Assembly: GCA_947624335.1 (NCBI GenBank)
Contig: CANQJX010000004.1
Coordinates: 1-22,300, forward strand
Direction of reading: 5' to 3'
From: an uncultured Marvinbryantia sp.
Lineage (GTDB): Bacteria; Bacillota; Clostridia; Lachnospirales; Lachnospiraceae
Length of the DNA: 22,300 nt
The notes below the pieces were generated by a model. It made no database searches. It was not told the DNA's origin and worked only from the letters and a program-made list of their open reading frames with translations. Of this stretch, positions 7,553 to 15,472 are shown piece by piece. Position 1 is the first letter of the stretch; the number at the start of each line of letters is the position of its first letter. Position numbers and translations under genes: made by a program.

Positions 7553-10500
7553 CTACTCTCCGATATGGTTCCTTACAAACACGCTGTGGCTTTCGTCCTC
7601 GTCCGTTGTTTTGGCATTGTAAAATGTAGCGCAGGCTTCCCCGGCGGAACTGACGTCAAATACTACGGTATCGGCGGAAAGGATCCCGCCCCGGATGCTG
7701 TGTATACTCCCAAGCCGATAGCGCATCGTTTGTTCTTCGCCTGCGGTATACCAGCCTGCCGGCACCGTGATATCCGCCGTCAGCGTTGTCCTTGGCAGCG
7801 GTTTTACATTTTCCGGTGCGAATTCCACGGTTTCATAATAGGTATGTTTCTTTGCGTCAATATCCTCTCCTTCCACTTTGAAGGTAAAGACAGGATTTCC
7901 ATGCGCCCAGACAATATCCGCCGTGTCGATTTCCTTCGTCAGCTTTAGGCGCGCTGCTGCCGGACGCGCATACAGTTTTACCAGAGCCTCGTTTGTCTGG
8001 CCGGTAACGGCGGCCGGATCGCCGTGCGCCCACTGAAATTCTGTCTGCGCCGTATTCGGTATCACATACCAGAGGCGGTTCCCCTCTTTTCGGATATAGC
8101 TTTCCAGATCGTATCCGTCCCGGATGGCGCAGGTAAGATCAACGCGGTACGCAGACGCGCCCGGTTGAAATTCCCGCGTAATGCGCACTTCCTGTCCCGC
8201 CGCCTGCGCCGTCCACCCTTCTGATTCCCGGTAATTTTCCGCTTCGCGCTCATAAACTTTTGCGCTGCGGTATTCCAGGCAATCTGCAAGCGTATCTTGA
8301 AACGTAACTGCGGCAGGCTGCCAGAGCGGACCGTTTTGCGGAATTTCCTGAAAGATGCTAAAAACAATTTCTTCTTTCGCCGACTCCAGTTCTTTGACCG
8401 TCTGTGCGGCATCCTGATCCAGCCCTTTTTGGGGAGGCGCAGGGTCGTTTCTGGTCACGAACGCCGTTGTGGTCACGGAATTCGACTGGTTGCGGTAGCT
8501 GCCCGCACCGTTTTGAAACGCGGCTTCCGTAAACGCCGTATTGGAAACACGGTAAACCGCGGCGTTTTTTTCGTAAGCCGCTTCGATTTGATCCGGGTTC
8601 ATCCGTACCTGAAAGCAAATATCAAATGTATAACCGTAAAATCCGCTGTTATTTAAAAAAGCGTCCGTGGCGGATACATTAACCGTGGAGCCGTCCGCGC
8701 TGCATATAAACTGCGCGGTTACATCCGCCTGATCTTCCACTCTGCAAACGCTGAGATTCCCCACATAATCCGCCCCCTGCGGAAGCTGATCCGTGATCGA
8801 AAAAGTGCGGTAATAATTGGACGAAGTCTGCCACGGAACATATTGGCGAATCCGGTAATAGTAAGCGCTGTCCGCCGCCGGAAGCGTATTTTGCGTGCCC
8901 CACGCCGCTTTATCATTGGATACGGATTTTTGCGGATAGGCAGTGTCAAACGGGATCGGCACATCCACGTCGGACTGCTTTAAAACGCCAAACTGCATCC
9001 CGGAAGCATTGCCGCTTTTTAAGGAATCGTTCCATTCTTCAATCGTTGCTTTTGAGGCGCGGCTTTCCGCGCTTTCCCGGATCTGATCCTTATAGCCTAT
9101 CGCCACATAACAGGTACTGCAGTTGTTTAGCGCAAACCCGACGTTCCCTCTTTTGTCCGTTTCCGGCAGATCCCCGGAGGCGGTTACAAACAAATAGCTT
9201 TTCCCGTCCACGTCCGCGTTCTGCGATTGATAATACACAACGCACTGATCCGTCTGATAATATTTTACGGCGATCTTTCCGTCCGATACGCGCAGGCCAA
9301 ACCTTTGATGATTGTCAATTTCCCACCATTGAAAACGCGTATTTAATTTTACCGCCGCCCCGGAACTGTCTCCGTTTTTCTGATACGTCATTTTCATAAC
9401 GTATTCGCCCATCATCGGTTTAAAATACCATCGAAGCGCGTTCCTGCAAAATCCCATCGGAGGATAAGAGGGAACTTCGTCCCCGTCCGTGCCCGCATAA
9501 GTATGGTCGGTATAATCCGTCACAGTAATTTTCAGATCGTACCACTGCCCGTCCTGGTACAGAATCTTTTTGTAGATTCCTCCGAATTTCCCCTTGGCGC
9601 TGTTATTAACCGGATAATACAGATACGTCCCTCCGCCAAGCGTACTGTTTATCTGCTTTACGGCTGCGCCGGCGTCGGAAAAGGGAACAAACGACGAAAT
9701 GCCTGGGTACCAGCGCGCCGCACGGTAACCGCCGTCCAGATTGGAGGGCTGCATTTTCCGGAATGTGCTCGCGGACGCCGTCACCTTTGTTCCCGTAGGC
9801 GTCAGCGCCGCATAGACAATCCCCAATTCCGGTTTTTGATCCCACAGTTCTGTCTGCGCCGTTTCGGATTCCGGCTCCGAAAAAGATTCCGGTTCTGTGA
9901 TTTCCCCGCTATCCGTCTGCGCTTCCTGCATATGTTGCGTCTCCGTTTGCGCGGCCGGTTCCGTCTGCGCCTCCTGCCCGGTTTCTTTTGCGCTGTCCGC
10001 AATCTGCGCAAGGCAGAACCACCCCAGGTCTTCTGTCTGAATATGGATTTCTACCAGCCGCCGGGCGTCGTCCCGGAATACCTCCTCGTCCGCAAGGATA
10101 GAAAACCGCTCTCCCTTTCCCTGCCATGCCGCTTTATAATGGTCGTCCCGCTCCTTGGCCTCTTCGTAAAAGGAAGGATCCTTTATGGTAAAGCGTACTT
10201 CCGCTTTTTGCGGCAGCGCAAGCTCGCTTCCGTCTTTATCCAGCGCCATGACATAAAACGGCAAAAACGTCCGGATATATTCTGTTTCTCCCAGCGTGTC
10301 CGCCCAGAAATTCTGAAGCTGTTCCTCTAATTTACGGCAGCGTTCTTCCTTTTGCGCGCACTCCTCTATCATATCCGGGATGGTCAGCAGCCTTAAAGAA
10401 GAACCCATCGGGAACGTGCAGCCGTCCGGCGCGCAGACGACTACCTGCGCCTCTGCGTTGGTATCGGCAAGGACGGGGACTCCGTCCTTTTGCGGGCTTT

Positions 10501-10810
10501 CGCTCTGGCCGGCGCCTTCTGTCTGCTCCCGGCTTTCCGGTTCTTCTTGTTCCTCTTCGTTTTCCTGCATACCGCTCGTTTGTTCCCGGCCGTCCGGCGC
10601 GCCGCTTTTCGGACGCCCGCTTTCTTTCGCATTGTCCGGCAAAATCTCCTCCTTTGTATCAAATTCTGTTTGCGCAGGTTCCTGCGCCTGCGTTTTTGCC
10701 GCCTCCAAAATCAGGCTCTCTTCCGCTGTTTGCGCGCATACGGGCAGAAAAGCCGCACACGTCCACAGCAGCGCAAAAAATCCTGCGGCGGCGCCTTTGC
10801 TTTTTTTCAA
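7553..10810 (-). CDS. Large secreted surface protein with isopeptide-pilin-like domains and no sorting signal
   Basis: A 1085-residue exported protein. Residues 1-26 form a Sec signal peptide (KKSK, hydrophobic core, cleavage near VCA/QT). Acidic, Gln/Thr/Glu-rich disordered stretches at 27-115 and 272-325 repeat an AQTE-like unit. Residues 120-270 form a compact N-domain; 330-580 is a beta-rich adhesin-like region with an NNCSTC pair. Residues about 640-790 (YYRTFSITDQLPQGADYVG) and 800-945 resemble the isopeptide-forming domains of Gram-positive fimbrial subunits. Residues 950-1066 (LKLTKEID...FTFKVEG...ATFYN) resemble the repeat that normally precedes a wall-sorting signal. No LPXTG-like motif or terminal membrane segment follows. 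The start is TTG 10808-10810, seven bases after GAGGAGG. Its leader shares a stem-loop with the SipW operon. Exact ligand unknown. Confidence 0.8.
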   Translation of the reverse strand: MKKSKGAAAGFFALLWTCAAFLPVCAQTAEESLILEAAKTQAQEPAQTEFDTKEEILPDNAKESGRPKSGAPDGREQTSGMQENEEEQEEPESREQTEGAGQSESPQKDGVPVLADTNAEAQVVVCAPDGCTFPMGSSLRLLTIPDMIEECAQKEERCRKLEEQLQNFWADTLGETEYIRTFLPFYVMALDKDGSELALPQKAEVRFTIKDPSFYEEAKERDDHYKAAWQGKGERFSILADEEVFRDDARRLVEIHIQTEDLGWFCLAQIADSAKETGQEAQTEPAAQTETQHMQEAQTDSGEITEPESFSEPESETAQTELWDQKPELGIVYAALTPTGTKVTASASTFRKMQPSNLDGGYRAARWYPGISSFVPFSDAGAAVKQINSTLGGGTYLYYPVNNSAKGKFGGIYKKILYQDGQWYDLKITVTDYTDHTYAGTDGDEVPSYPPMGFCRNALRWYFKPMMGEYVMKMTYQKNGDSSGAAVKLNTRFQWWEIDNHQRFGLRVSDGKIAVKYYQTDQCVVYYQSQNADVDGKSYLFVTASGDLPETDKRGNVGFALNNCSTCYVAIGYKDQIRESAESRASKATIEEWNDSLKSGNASGMQFGVLKQSDVDVPIPFDTAYPQKSVSNDKAAWGTQNTLPAADSAYYYRIRQYVPWQTSSNYYRTFSITDQLPQGADYVGNLSVCRVEDQADVTAQFICSADGSTVNVSATDAFLNNSGFYGYTFDICFQVRMNPDQIEAAYEKNAAVYRVSNTAFTEAAFQNGAGSYRNQSNSVTTTAFVTRNDPAPPQKGLDQDAAQTVKELESAKEEIVFSIFQEIPQNGPLWQPAAVTFQDTLADCLEYRSAKVYEREAENYRESEGWTAQAAGQEVRITREFQPGASAYRVDLTCAIRDGYDLESYIRKEGNRLWYVIPNTAQTEFQWAHGDPAAVTGQTNEALVKLYARPAAARLKLTKEIDTADIVWAHGNPVFTFKVEGEDIDAKKHTYYETVEFAPENVKPLPRTTLTADITVPAGWYTAGEEQTMRYRLGSIHSIRGGILSADTVVFDVSSAGEACATFYNAKTTDEDESHSVFVRNHIGE

Positions 10811-10817
10811 TTTCTTT

Positions 10818-10824
10818 CCTCCTC
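10818..10824 (-). promoter_or_regulatory. Ribosome binding site supporting a TTG start
   Basis: GAGGAGG on the minus strand, exactly seven bases before the TTG at 10810. No ATG is available nearby that would keep the whole signal peptide, so the TTG is the credible start. Confidence 0.8.
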
Positions 10825-10855
10825 TGTTTGACTGGGTTGTTCTTGTGCTGGTAAT

Positions 10856-10876
10856 TTGGCGGAAACGCCAGAATAT
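10856..10876 (-). promoter_or_regulatory. Shared leader stem-loop element, copy 1 (surface protein)
   Basis: On the minus strand TGGCG-TTTC-CGCCA forms a short perfect stem-loop in the 5' leader. With its flanks (ATATTC before it, AA after it) it matches 19 of 21 bases of the element at 20604-20624. It lies about 9-30 bases downstream of the predicted transcription start. Protein operator or RNA element cannot be decided from sequence. Confidence 0.65.
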
Positions 10877-10891
10877 GATTCAGATAAGATC

Positions 10892-10920
10892 AGCATAGCA
10901 GGTTTGAACGGATTTGTCAA
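10892..10920 (-). promoter_or_regulatory. Promoter of the large surface protein
   Basis: On the minus strand a perfect TTGACA (10920-10915), a 17-base spacer and TATGCT (10897-10892). Transcription would begin near 10885, giving a leader of about 75 bases that includes the shared stem-loop. Confidence 0.8.
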
Positions 10921-10962
10921 TGATTATGTGAATTTATTTCTTGTTTTTGTGATGTTCTTCGT

Positions 10963-10991
10963 AAAAAAAGGAATGTGCGCCTGCACATTCC
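10963..10991 (-). terminator. Intrinsic terminator behind the LacI-family gene
   Basis: On the minus strand GGAATGTGC (10991-10983), loop AGGC and GCACATTCC (10978-10970) form a perfect 9-bp stem followed by seven T residues (10969-10963). It closes the maltodextrin operon and insulates it from the surface-protein promoter at 10892-10920. Confidence 0.93.
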
Positions 10992-11004
10992 CTGATGGAT
11001 TCCT

Positions 11005-12033
11005 TTAAATTTGCCGCACGGACTGTCCTTCTATCAGCTCTCCGGCAAAAACAACATGTTTCTTTTTACCCTCCTGCTCGATCATATCAAACAATGTGCG
11101 GATCGCCGCTTCCGCCATTTCCTCCATCGGCTGGCGGATGGTTGTGATGGTAGGATTGTAGAACTGCGCCAGATCCAGCCCGTCAAAACCGGCGACCGAA
11201 TAATCCTGCGGCACCGTTTTCCCGGCTTCTAAAATCGCTTTGCACGCCCCCACCGCCATGCGGTCCGAAATGGCAAACAGCGCCGTAAATTTCTCCCCGG
11301 AGGCAAGCAGTTCTTTCGCCATGGCATAGCCGTTCTCCATGGTATAGGGACCGAGTTCTTCTTTCATATAGACCACAAGAGCCGGATTCGGTTTAATCCC
11401 ATGTTTTTTCAGTGTCTGATAATATCCCTGCAGACGCAAAAGGCCAATGCTGGTATCATCCTCTCTTGCGGCGAGAATCGCGATATCGCGGTGTCCCTTT
11501 GCGATCAGATATTCCACCATACGGCTGCTCTCACGCACATCGTCCACGGAAACAGACGCGTACTTTTCTTTGTTGGCGTCTTCCAGAAGGCCGATTGTGC
11601 TTAAGACGAACGGAACCGAAATCTGTTTGAGCTTTTCCTCCGAATGGGAAAAATATCCGCCCAGAAATACGATGCCGCGCAGCCGCTTTTCTTTTTCAAG
11701 CTGTATCGCTACATCCACCTCATTCTGCCGGTCGTCTACATGCTGCAGCACCAGAGAGTAATGCTGTTTTTGAATTTCTCTTTCCAGCACCTTGATCATC
11801 CGCGCAAACAGCGGATTGCTGATGCCTTTTACCAGAACGGCAATGGTTTTCGCATCCGCGCGTTTTAAATTTTGCGCGCTGTTGTTCGGTATGTAGTTAT
11901 GCTCGCGGATAACGCGCATGATTTTGTCTTTTGTTTCCTGATTGATGTCGGGATGATCGTTCATGGCGCGGGAAACGGTGCTTACGCCAACCCCGCAGAT
12001 TCGCGCAATATCTTTTATTGTAACACTTTCCAT
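11005..12033 (-). CDS. LacI family transcriptional regulator of the maltodextrin operon
   Basis: A 342-residue DNA-binding repressor. The N-terminal helix-turn-helix (about residues 4-50) reads TIKDIARICGVGVSTVSRAM, the LacI/MalR signature, with a hinge NSAQNLKRADAKTIAV and a periplasmic-binding-protein-like effector domain to the end (GFDGLDLAQFYNPTITTIRQP). The open frame extends upstream to 12288 inside malQ, but ATG 12031-12033 follows AGGAGG by eight bases and starts the domain exactly. It is the last gene behind malQ, after a 73-base gap that also holds a candidate promoter of its own. By position it should respond to maltose or maltodextrin and bind the boxes at 16877-16912; that is inference. 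Confidence 0.93.
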   Translation of the reverse strand: MESVTIKDIARICGVGVSTVSRAMNDHPDINQETKDKIMRVIREHNYIPNNSAQNLKRADAKTIAVLVKGISNPLFARMIKVLEREIQKQHYSLVLQHVDDRQNEVDVAIQLEKEKRLRGIVFLGGYFSHSEEKLKQISVPFVLSTIGLLEDANKEKYASVSVDDVRESSRMVEYLIAKGHRDIAILAAREDDTSIGLLRLQGYYQTLKKHGIKPNPALVVYMKEELGPYTMENGYAMAKELLASGEKFTALFAISDRMAVGACKAILEAGKTVPQDYSVAGFDGLDLAQFYNPTITTIRQPMEEMAEAAIRTLFDMIEQEGKKKHVVFAGELIEGQSVRQI

Positions 12034-12041
12034 TATTGGAT

Positions 12042-12047
12042 CCTCCT
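12042..12047 (-). promoter_or_regulatory. Ribosome binding site fixing the LacI-family start
   Basis: AGGAGG on the minus strand, eight bases before ATG 12033. It decides against the much longer frame starting at 12288, which would run through the end of malQ. Confidence 0.85.
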
Positions 12048-12066
12048 CGTCTGCAATCCGTTTGCT

Positions 12067-12102
12067 GTTACAAAGTGTAACACAGATCGGCTGACAGCGC
12101 AA
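12067..12102 (-). promoter_or_regulatory. Candidate internal promoter of the LacI-family gene with palindrome over its -10
   Basis: On the minus strand TTGCGC (12102-12097), a 17-base spacer and TACACT (12079-12074). The 15-bp palindrome GTTACA-N3-TGTAAC (12067-12081) covers the -10 box, a geometry expected for autorepression. The palindrome differs from the boxes before the solute-binding protein gene, so another regulator is possible. Confidence 0.5.
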
Positions 12103-12106
12103 CGCT

Positions 12107-13585
12107 CTAGCGCGCATAGATCTGGGCCAGTTCCCGGATCCGCTCCTCCAGGGCGCCGGTGAGCATACCTTCCGACATTCTCCACGTCCAGTTATTTCCT
12201 GTAGAAGACGGCGTATTAATGCGCGCCGTATCGTCGAGCCCCAGGTAATCCTGCATGGGAATGATCGCTGTGTCCGCAACGCTGCCAAGCACGGCGCGGA
12301 TCATTTTCCAGTGAATCTCATTCTCATCTTCTTTTTTCAGATCCAGATACTTTACCGCCGTTTCATAATCTTTTGGCGGCAGGGTACGGAACCATCCCAC
12401 AACCGTCTGATTGTCGTGCGTGCCGGTATAGGCAACGCAGTTCTGCGTATAGGTATACGGAAAATAATTGCTCTGCTCGCGGGAATCAAAAGCAAATTCC
12501 AACACTTTCATCCCCGGATAGCCGCTGTCCGCCACAAGCTTTACCACGCTGTCCGTCAAAAATCCAAGATCCTCCGCGATGATCTCTACCTCGCCCAGTT
12601 GCTCTTTAAGCGCCGTAAACAATGCCAAACCCGGCCCTTTTTCCCAATGCCCGTTTTTCGCCGTATCCTGCCCGTAGGGAATCGAAAAATATTCGTCGAA
12701 GCCCCGGAAATGATCGACGCGCATCACATCATGCAGGCGGTAGCACCTTCGCATCCTTTGGATCCACCATGTATAACCGGTCTTTTTGTGGTAATCCCAG
12801 TCATATAAGGGATTGCCCCATACCTGCCCGATCGCGGAAAATCCATCCGGCGGACATCCGGCGACGCCCTTTGGCCTTCCGTTTTCGTCAAACTGAAACA
12901 GCTGCGGCTGCGCCCATGTATCGGCGCTGTCAAAAGCGACGTAAATCGGTATATCGCCAATGATCCGCACCCCGTGGGCGTTCGCGTATTGTTTCAGCCG
13001 AATCCATTGCTTTTGGAACTGGAACTGCTGGAAACGGTAAAAATCCGTCTCGTCCGCCAAAAGACGCGTGTAATGTTCCAGCGCGTCCGGTCGGCGCGCG
13101 CGGATGCCCGGCTCCCATGCGTGCCAACTGATTCCTCCAAAATAGTTTTTCACCGCCATATAAAGGCAATAGTTATCCAGCCATTCCTCGTTCTCTTTGC
13201 AAAACGCAAGGTACGCCGCGTCCGTTCTAAAGCCGCTCCGTTCATAAGCCTTGCGGAGTATGGTAAAGCGCAGGCCGTATAATTTTTCATAATTGATATA
13301 CTGCGTTCCGTCGCCGGCATCATAAGTCCCGCATTCTTCCCGCGTCAGAAGCCCCTCCCGGACCAACTGGTCCAGATCAATAAAATACGGGTTCCCCGCG
13401 AAAACGGAAAATGACTGATAAGGCGAATCCCCATAGCCGGTCGGACCCATGGGCAGGATCTGCCAGTATTTCTGTCCGGCGCGCTCCAAAAAATCTATGA
13501 AATCATACGCACATTTTGAAAAAGAACCGATTCCATACGGGGAAGGCAGGCTGGCAATCGGTAAAAGTATGCCGCTTGCTCTCAT
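12107..13585 (-). CDS. malQ: 4-alpha-glucanotransferase (amylomaltase, GH77)
   Basis: A 492-residue cytoplasmic enzyme that transfers alpha-1,4-glucan segments between maltodextrins, releasing glucose and longer chains. GH77 hallmarks: ILLPIASLPSPYGIGSF near the N-terminus, PTGYGDSPYQSFSVFAGNPYFID (positions 48-70), nucleophile D291 in RVDHFRG, acid/base E338 in IAEDLGF and the third acidic residue D391 in GTHDNQT. Length fits the classic bacterial type without the extra N-terminal starch-binding domains. ATG 13583-13585 follows AAGGAGAACGGTT, 17 bases after the second permease gene, so it is co-transcribed with the transporter that supplies its substrate. Confidence 0.97.
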   Translation of the reverse strand: MRASGILLPIASLPSPYGIGSFSKCAYDFIDFLERAGQKYWQILPMGPTGYGDSPYQSFSVFAGNPYFIDLDQLVREGLLTREECGTYDAGDGTQYINYEKLYGLRFTILRKAYERSGFRTDAAYLAFCKENEEWLDNYCLYMAVKNYFGGISWHAWEPGIRARRPDALEHYTRLLADETDFYRFQQFQFQKQWIRLKQYANAHGVRIIGDIPIYVAFDSADTWAQPQLFQFDENGRPKGVAGCPPDGFSAIGQVWGNPLYDWDYHKKTGYTWWIQRMRRCYRLHDVMRVDHFRGFDEYFSIPYGQDTAKNGHWEKGPGLALFTALKEQLGEVEIIAEDLGFLTDSVVKLVADSGYPGMKVLEFAFDSREQSNYFPYTYTQNCVAYTGTHDNQTVVGWFRTLPPKDYETAVKYLDLKKEDENEIHWKMIRAVLGSVADTAIIPMQDYLGLDDTARINTPSSTGNNWTWRMSEGMLTGALEERIRELAQIYAR

Positions 13586-13602
13586 AACCGTTCTCCTTAT
13601 AT

Positions 13603-14508
13603 TTAACCTTTTACTGCTCCCGCTACCACGCCTTCAATAATATATTTCTGGCACAGCAGATAGAAAATAATAATCGGAATAATCGCCATTACAAGAACCG
13701 CCATCATCGCGCCCCAGTCAATCTGTCCGTGGCTCTGCTTCAGGTATTGTACCGCAATGGGAATCGTACGGTATTTGTTTACATTCAGAACCAGGCTCGG
13801 CAGAAGATAGTCGTTCCACACCCACATTGCTTCCAGAATCGCAATCGTCACCGTTGTCGGTTTAAGGATCGGGAAGATCACAAGGAAGAATGTCTGGAGC
13901 GGCGTACAGCCGTCGATCAGCGCCGCTTCCTCTATTTCAATCGAAATGCTTCGCACAAACCCGCTGAACATAAACACCGCCAGACCGGCCCCGAATCCCA
14001 GATACACCACAATAATGCCCACCGGATTTGCCAGATGAAGCATATTGGCAAATTTGGAAAGCGTAAACATGACCATCTGGAACGGTACGATCATGGAAAA
14101 CAGGCACAGCAGATAAATCGCTTTGGTCACTTTGTTTTGCACTCTGGTAATATACCATGCGCACATGGAGCAGAACAAAACAATCGCCAGAACGGAACCC
14201 ACCGTGATAAACAGGGAATATCCGAAGCAGGAGAAAAAGTGGGTGGTTTTCAAGCCATTGGTATAATTCATCCATCCGCACATCGCTTTGGAGACGCCCG
14301 CCTTCCAGCGGTCAAAGCCGTCCGCCAGAGACGCCGCGCTGATCCCGAACGGATTGCGGAAAATGTACGCTTTTCTCTTAAAGGAATTTAAAGCTACAAT
14401 GATAATAGGGGCAATCCATGCAACGCTGAGCAGGGTAAAAAATACAGTAAGGATGCCGCCGTGTTTGGAGCGCCTCGCCGCGCTGATCTGTTCGCTTTGT
14501 TTTGCCAT
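13603..14508 (-). CDS. Maltodextrin-type ABC transporter permease, MalG-like
   Basis: A 301-residue inner permease of a carbohydrate ABC importer (CUT1 type), with six predicted membrane helices and the ATPase-contacting EAA loop EEAALIDGC at about residues 193-201 followed by PILKPT. The frame could begin one codon earlier at GTG, but ATG 14506-14508 is seven bases after AGGAGG. Its A is shared with the TGA stop of the first permease gene (TGATG), indicating translational coupling. Partner of the permease upstream; together they form the membrane channel. Confidence 0.93.
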   Translation of the reverse strand: MAKQSEQISAARRSKHGGILTVFFTLLSVAWIAPIIIVALNSFKRKAYIFRNPFGISAASLADGFDRWKAGVSKAMCGWMNYTNGLKTTHFFSCFGYSLFITVGSVLAIVLFCSMCAWYITRVQNKVTKAIYLLCLFSMIVPFQMVMFTLSKFANMLHLANPVGIIVVYLGFGAGLAVFMFSGFVRSISIEIEEAALIDGCTPLQTFFLVIFPILKPTTVTIAILEAMWVWNDYLLPSLVLNVNKYRTIPIAVQYLKQSHGQIDWGAMMAVLVMAIIPIIIFYLLCQKYIIEGVVAGAVKG

Positions 14509-15365
14509 CACTTTACCTCCTTACTGGTTGTCAGTTTATTCTGCGCAATGGCAATGATCGCTACCAGAATAAAGAAAATAACCGCTTTTGCCTGTCCGAC
14601 ACCCTGCCAGCCCGTCGTTCCGTACATGGTGTCGTAAATATTAAGCGCTAATAATTGGGAAAGCTTGCCGGGGTTGCCTCCGGTCAGCGCCAGGTTCTGG
14701 TCAAACAGTTTAAAACCGTTTGTCAGCGTCAGGAACGTACAGGTGCTGATTGTCGGCATCAGCATGGGGATAATAACGTAGCGCAGCCGCTGCGCGGAGT
14801 TTGCGCCGTCTATCTTCGCCGCTTCAATCAGGTCTCCGGGAACATTCTGAATTCCCGCAATGTAAATGATCATCATATAGCCGATCTGCTGCCAGCAGAC
14901 CACAATGATCATGCCCCAGAACGCATACCACTGAGTGGATACGATTGTCTTTGAAAAGTTCTGAAGCACCGCGTTAAAAATCATCAGCCAGATATAACTA
15001 AGTACGATGCCGCCGATCAGGTTCGGCATGAAAAATACGGTACGGAACAGGTTGGTGCCCCGAATGCCTTTTGTTAAAAGCATGGCAATGGCAAACGCGA
15101 TCAGGTTAATCACCAGCATGGATACTACCGTAAAAAGCGCCGTGTACCAGATAGAGTGCAGGAACGTGGTGTCCAGCACCCCGTTTACGAAAAAGATCCG
15201 GCTATAATTTTTGAGTCCCGTCCACGTCCAGTCCGTCACCGTGGTGAATTTGCAAAAGGATAAGAAAATGCCATATACAAACGGCACAATAAATCCGATT
15301 GTAAACGCCAGCATGGTTGGGATCACAAAAATCGGAAAATATTTTTTCATAGATTTTGTGTTCAT
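14508..15365 (-). CDS. Maltodextrin-type ABC transporter permease, MalF-like
   Basis: A 285-residue CUT1 permease with six predicted membrane helices and the EAA loop EAAKIDGAN at about residues 181-189, followed by RLRYVIIPMLMP. It lacks the long periplasmic insertion of E. coli MalF, as is usual for Gram-positive transporters. ATG 15363-15365 has GAGGG upstream at good spacing. It follows the solute-binding protein gene after a gap holding a strong hairpin, and overlaps the second permease gene by one base. No ATPase gene lies in this window, so a shared MsmX-type ATPase encoded elsewhere is expected. Confidence 0.93.
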   Translation of the reverse strand: MNTKSMKKYFPIFVIPTMLAFTIGFIVPFVYGIFLSFCKFTTVTDWTWTGLKNYSRIFFVNGVLDTTFLHSIWYTALFTVVSMLVINLIAFAIAMLLTKGIRGTNLFRTVFFMPNLIGGIVLSYIWLMIFNAVLQNFSKTIVSTQWYAFWGMIIVVCWQQIGYMMIIYIAGIQNVPGDLIEAAKIDGANSAQRLRYVIIPMLMPTISTCTFLTLTNGFKLFDQNLALTGGNPGKLSQLLALNIYDTMYGTTGWQGVGQAKAVIFFILVAIIAIAQNKLTTSKEVK

Positions 15366-15384
15366 ATGCTTTCCCTCTTTTCAG

Positions 15385-15412
15385 AAAAGGGCAAGTGAAC
15401 AAGCACTTGCCC
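15385..15412 (-). terminator. Intergenic hairpin between solute-binding protein and permease genes (partial terminator or stabiliser)
   Basis: On the minus strand GGGCAAGTG (15412-15404), loop CTTGTT and CACTTGCCC (15397-15389) form a perfect 9-bp stem, followed by TTTTCT. Such hairpins behind binding-protein genes typically lower expression of the downstream permeases or protect the upstream message. Confidence 0.7.
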
Positions 15413-15472
15413 CTTCTCTTATATTCTCAATTCCTTACTCAAACTGTTTTTGCGTCCTTTGCGGTCCGCCGC

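Noticed and set aside
9503..10330. 275-codon plus-strand frame inside the surface-protein gene
   Set aside because: Antisense shadow with an arginine- and phenylalanine-rich composition; no initiation signal, and the opposite strand codes a coherent secreted protein.
12034..12288. N-terminal extension of the LacI-family protein
   Set aside because: It would overlap the end of malQ, has no homology-like features, and a strong ribosome binding site precedes the internal ATG at 12033.
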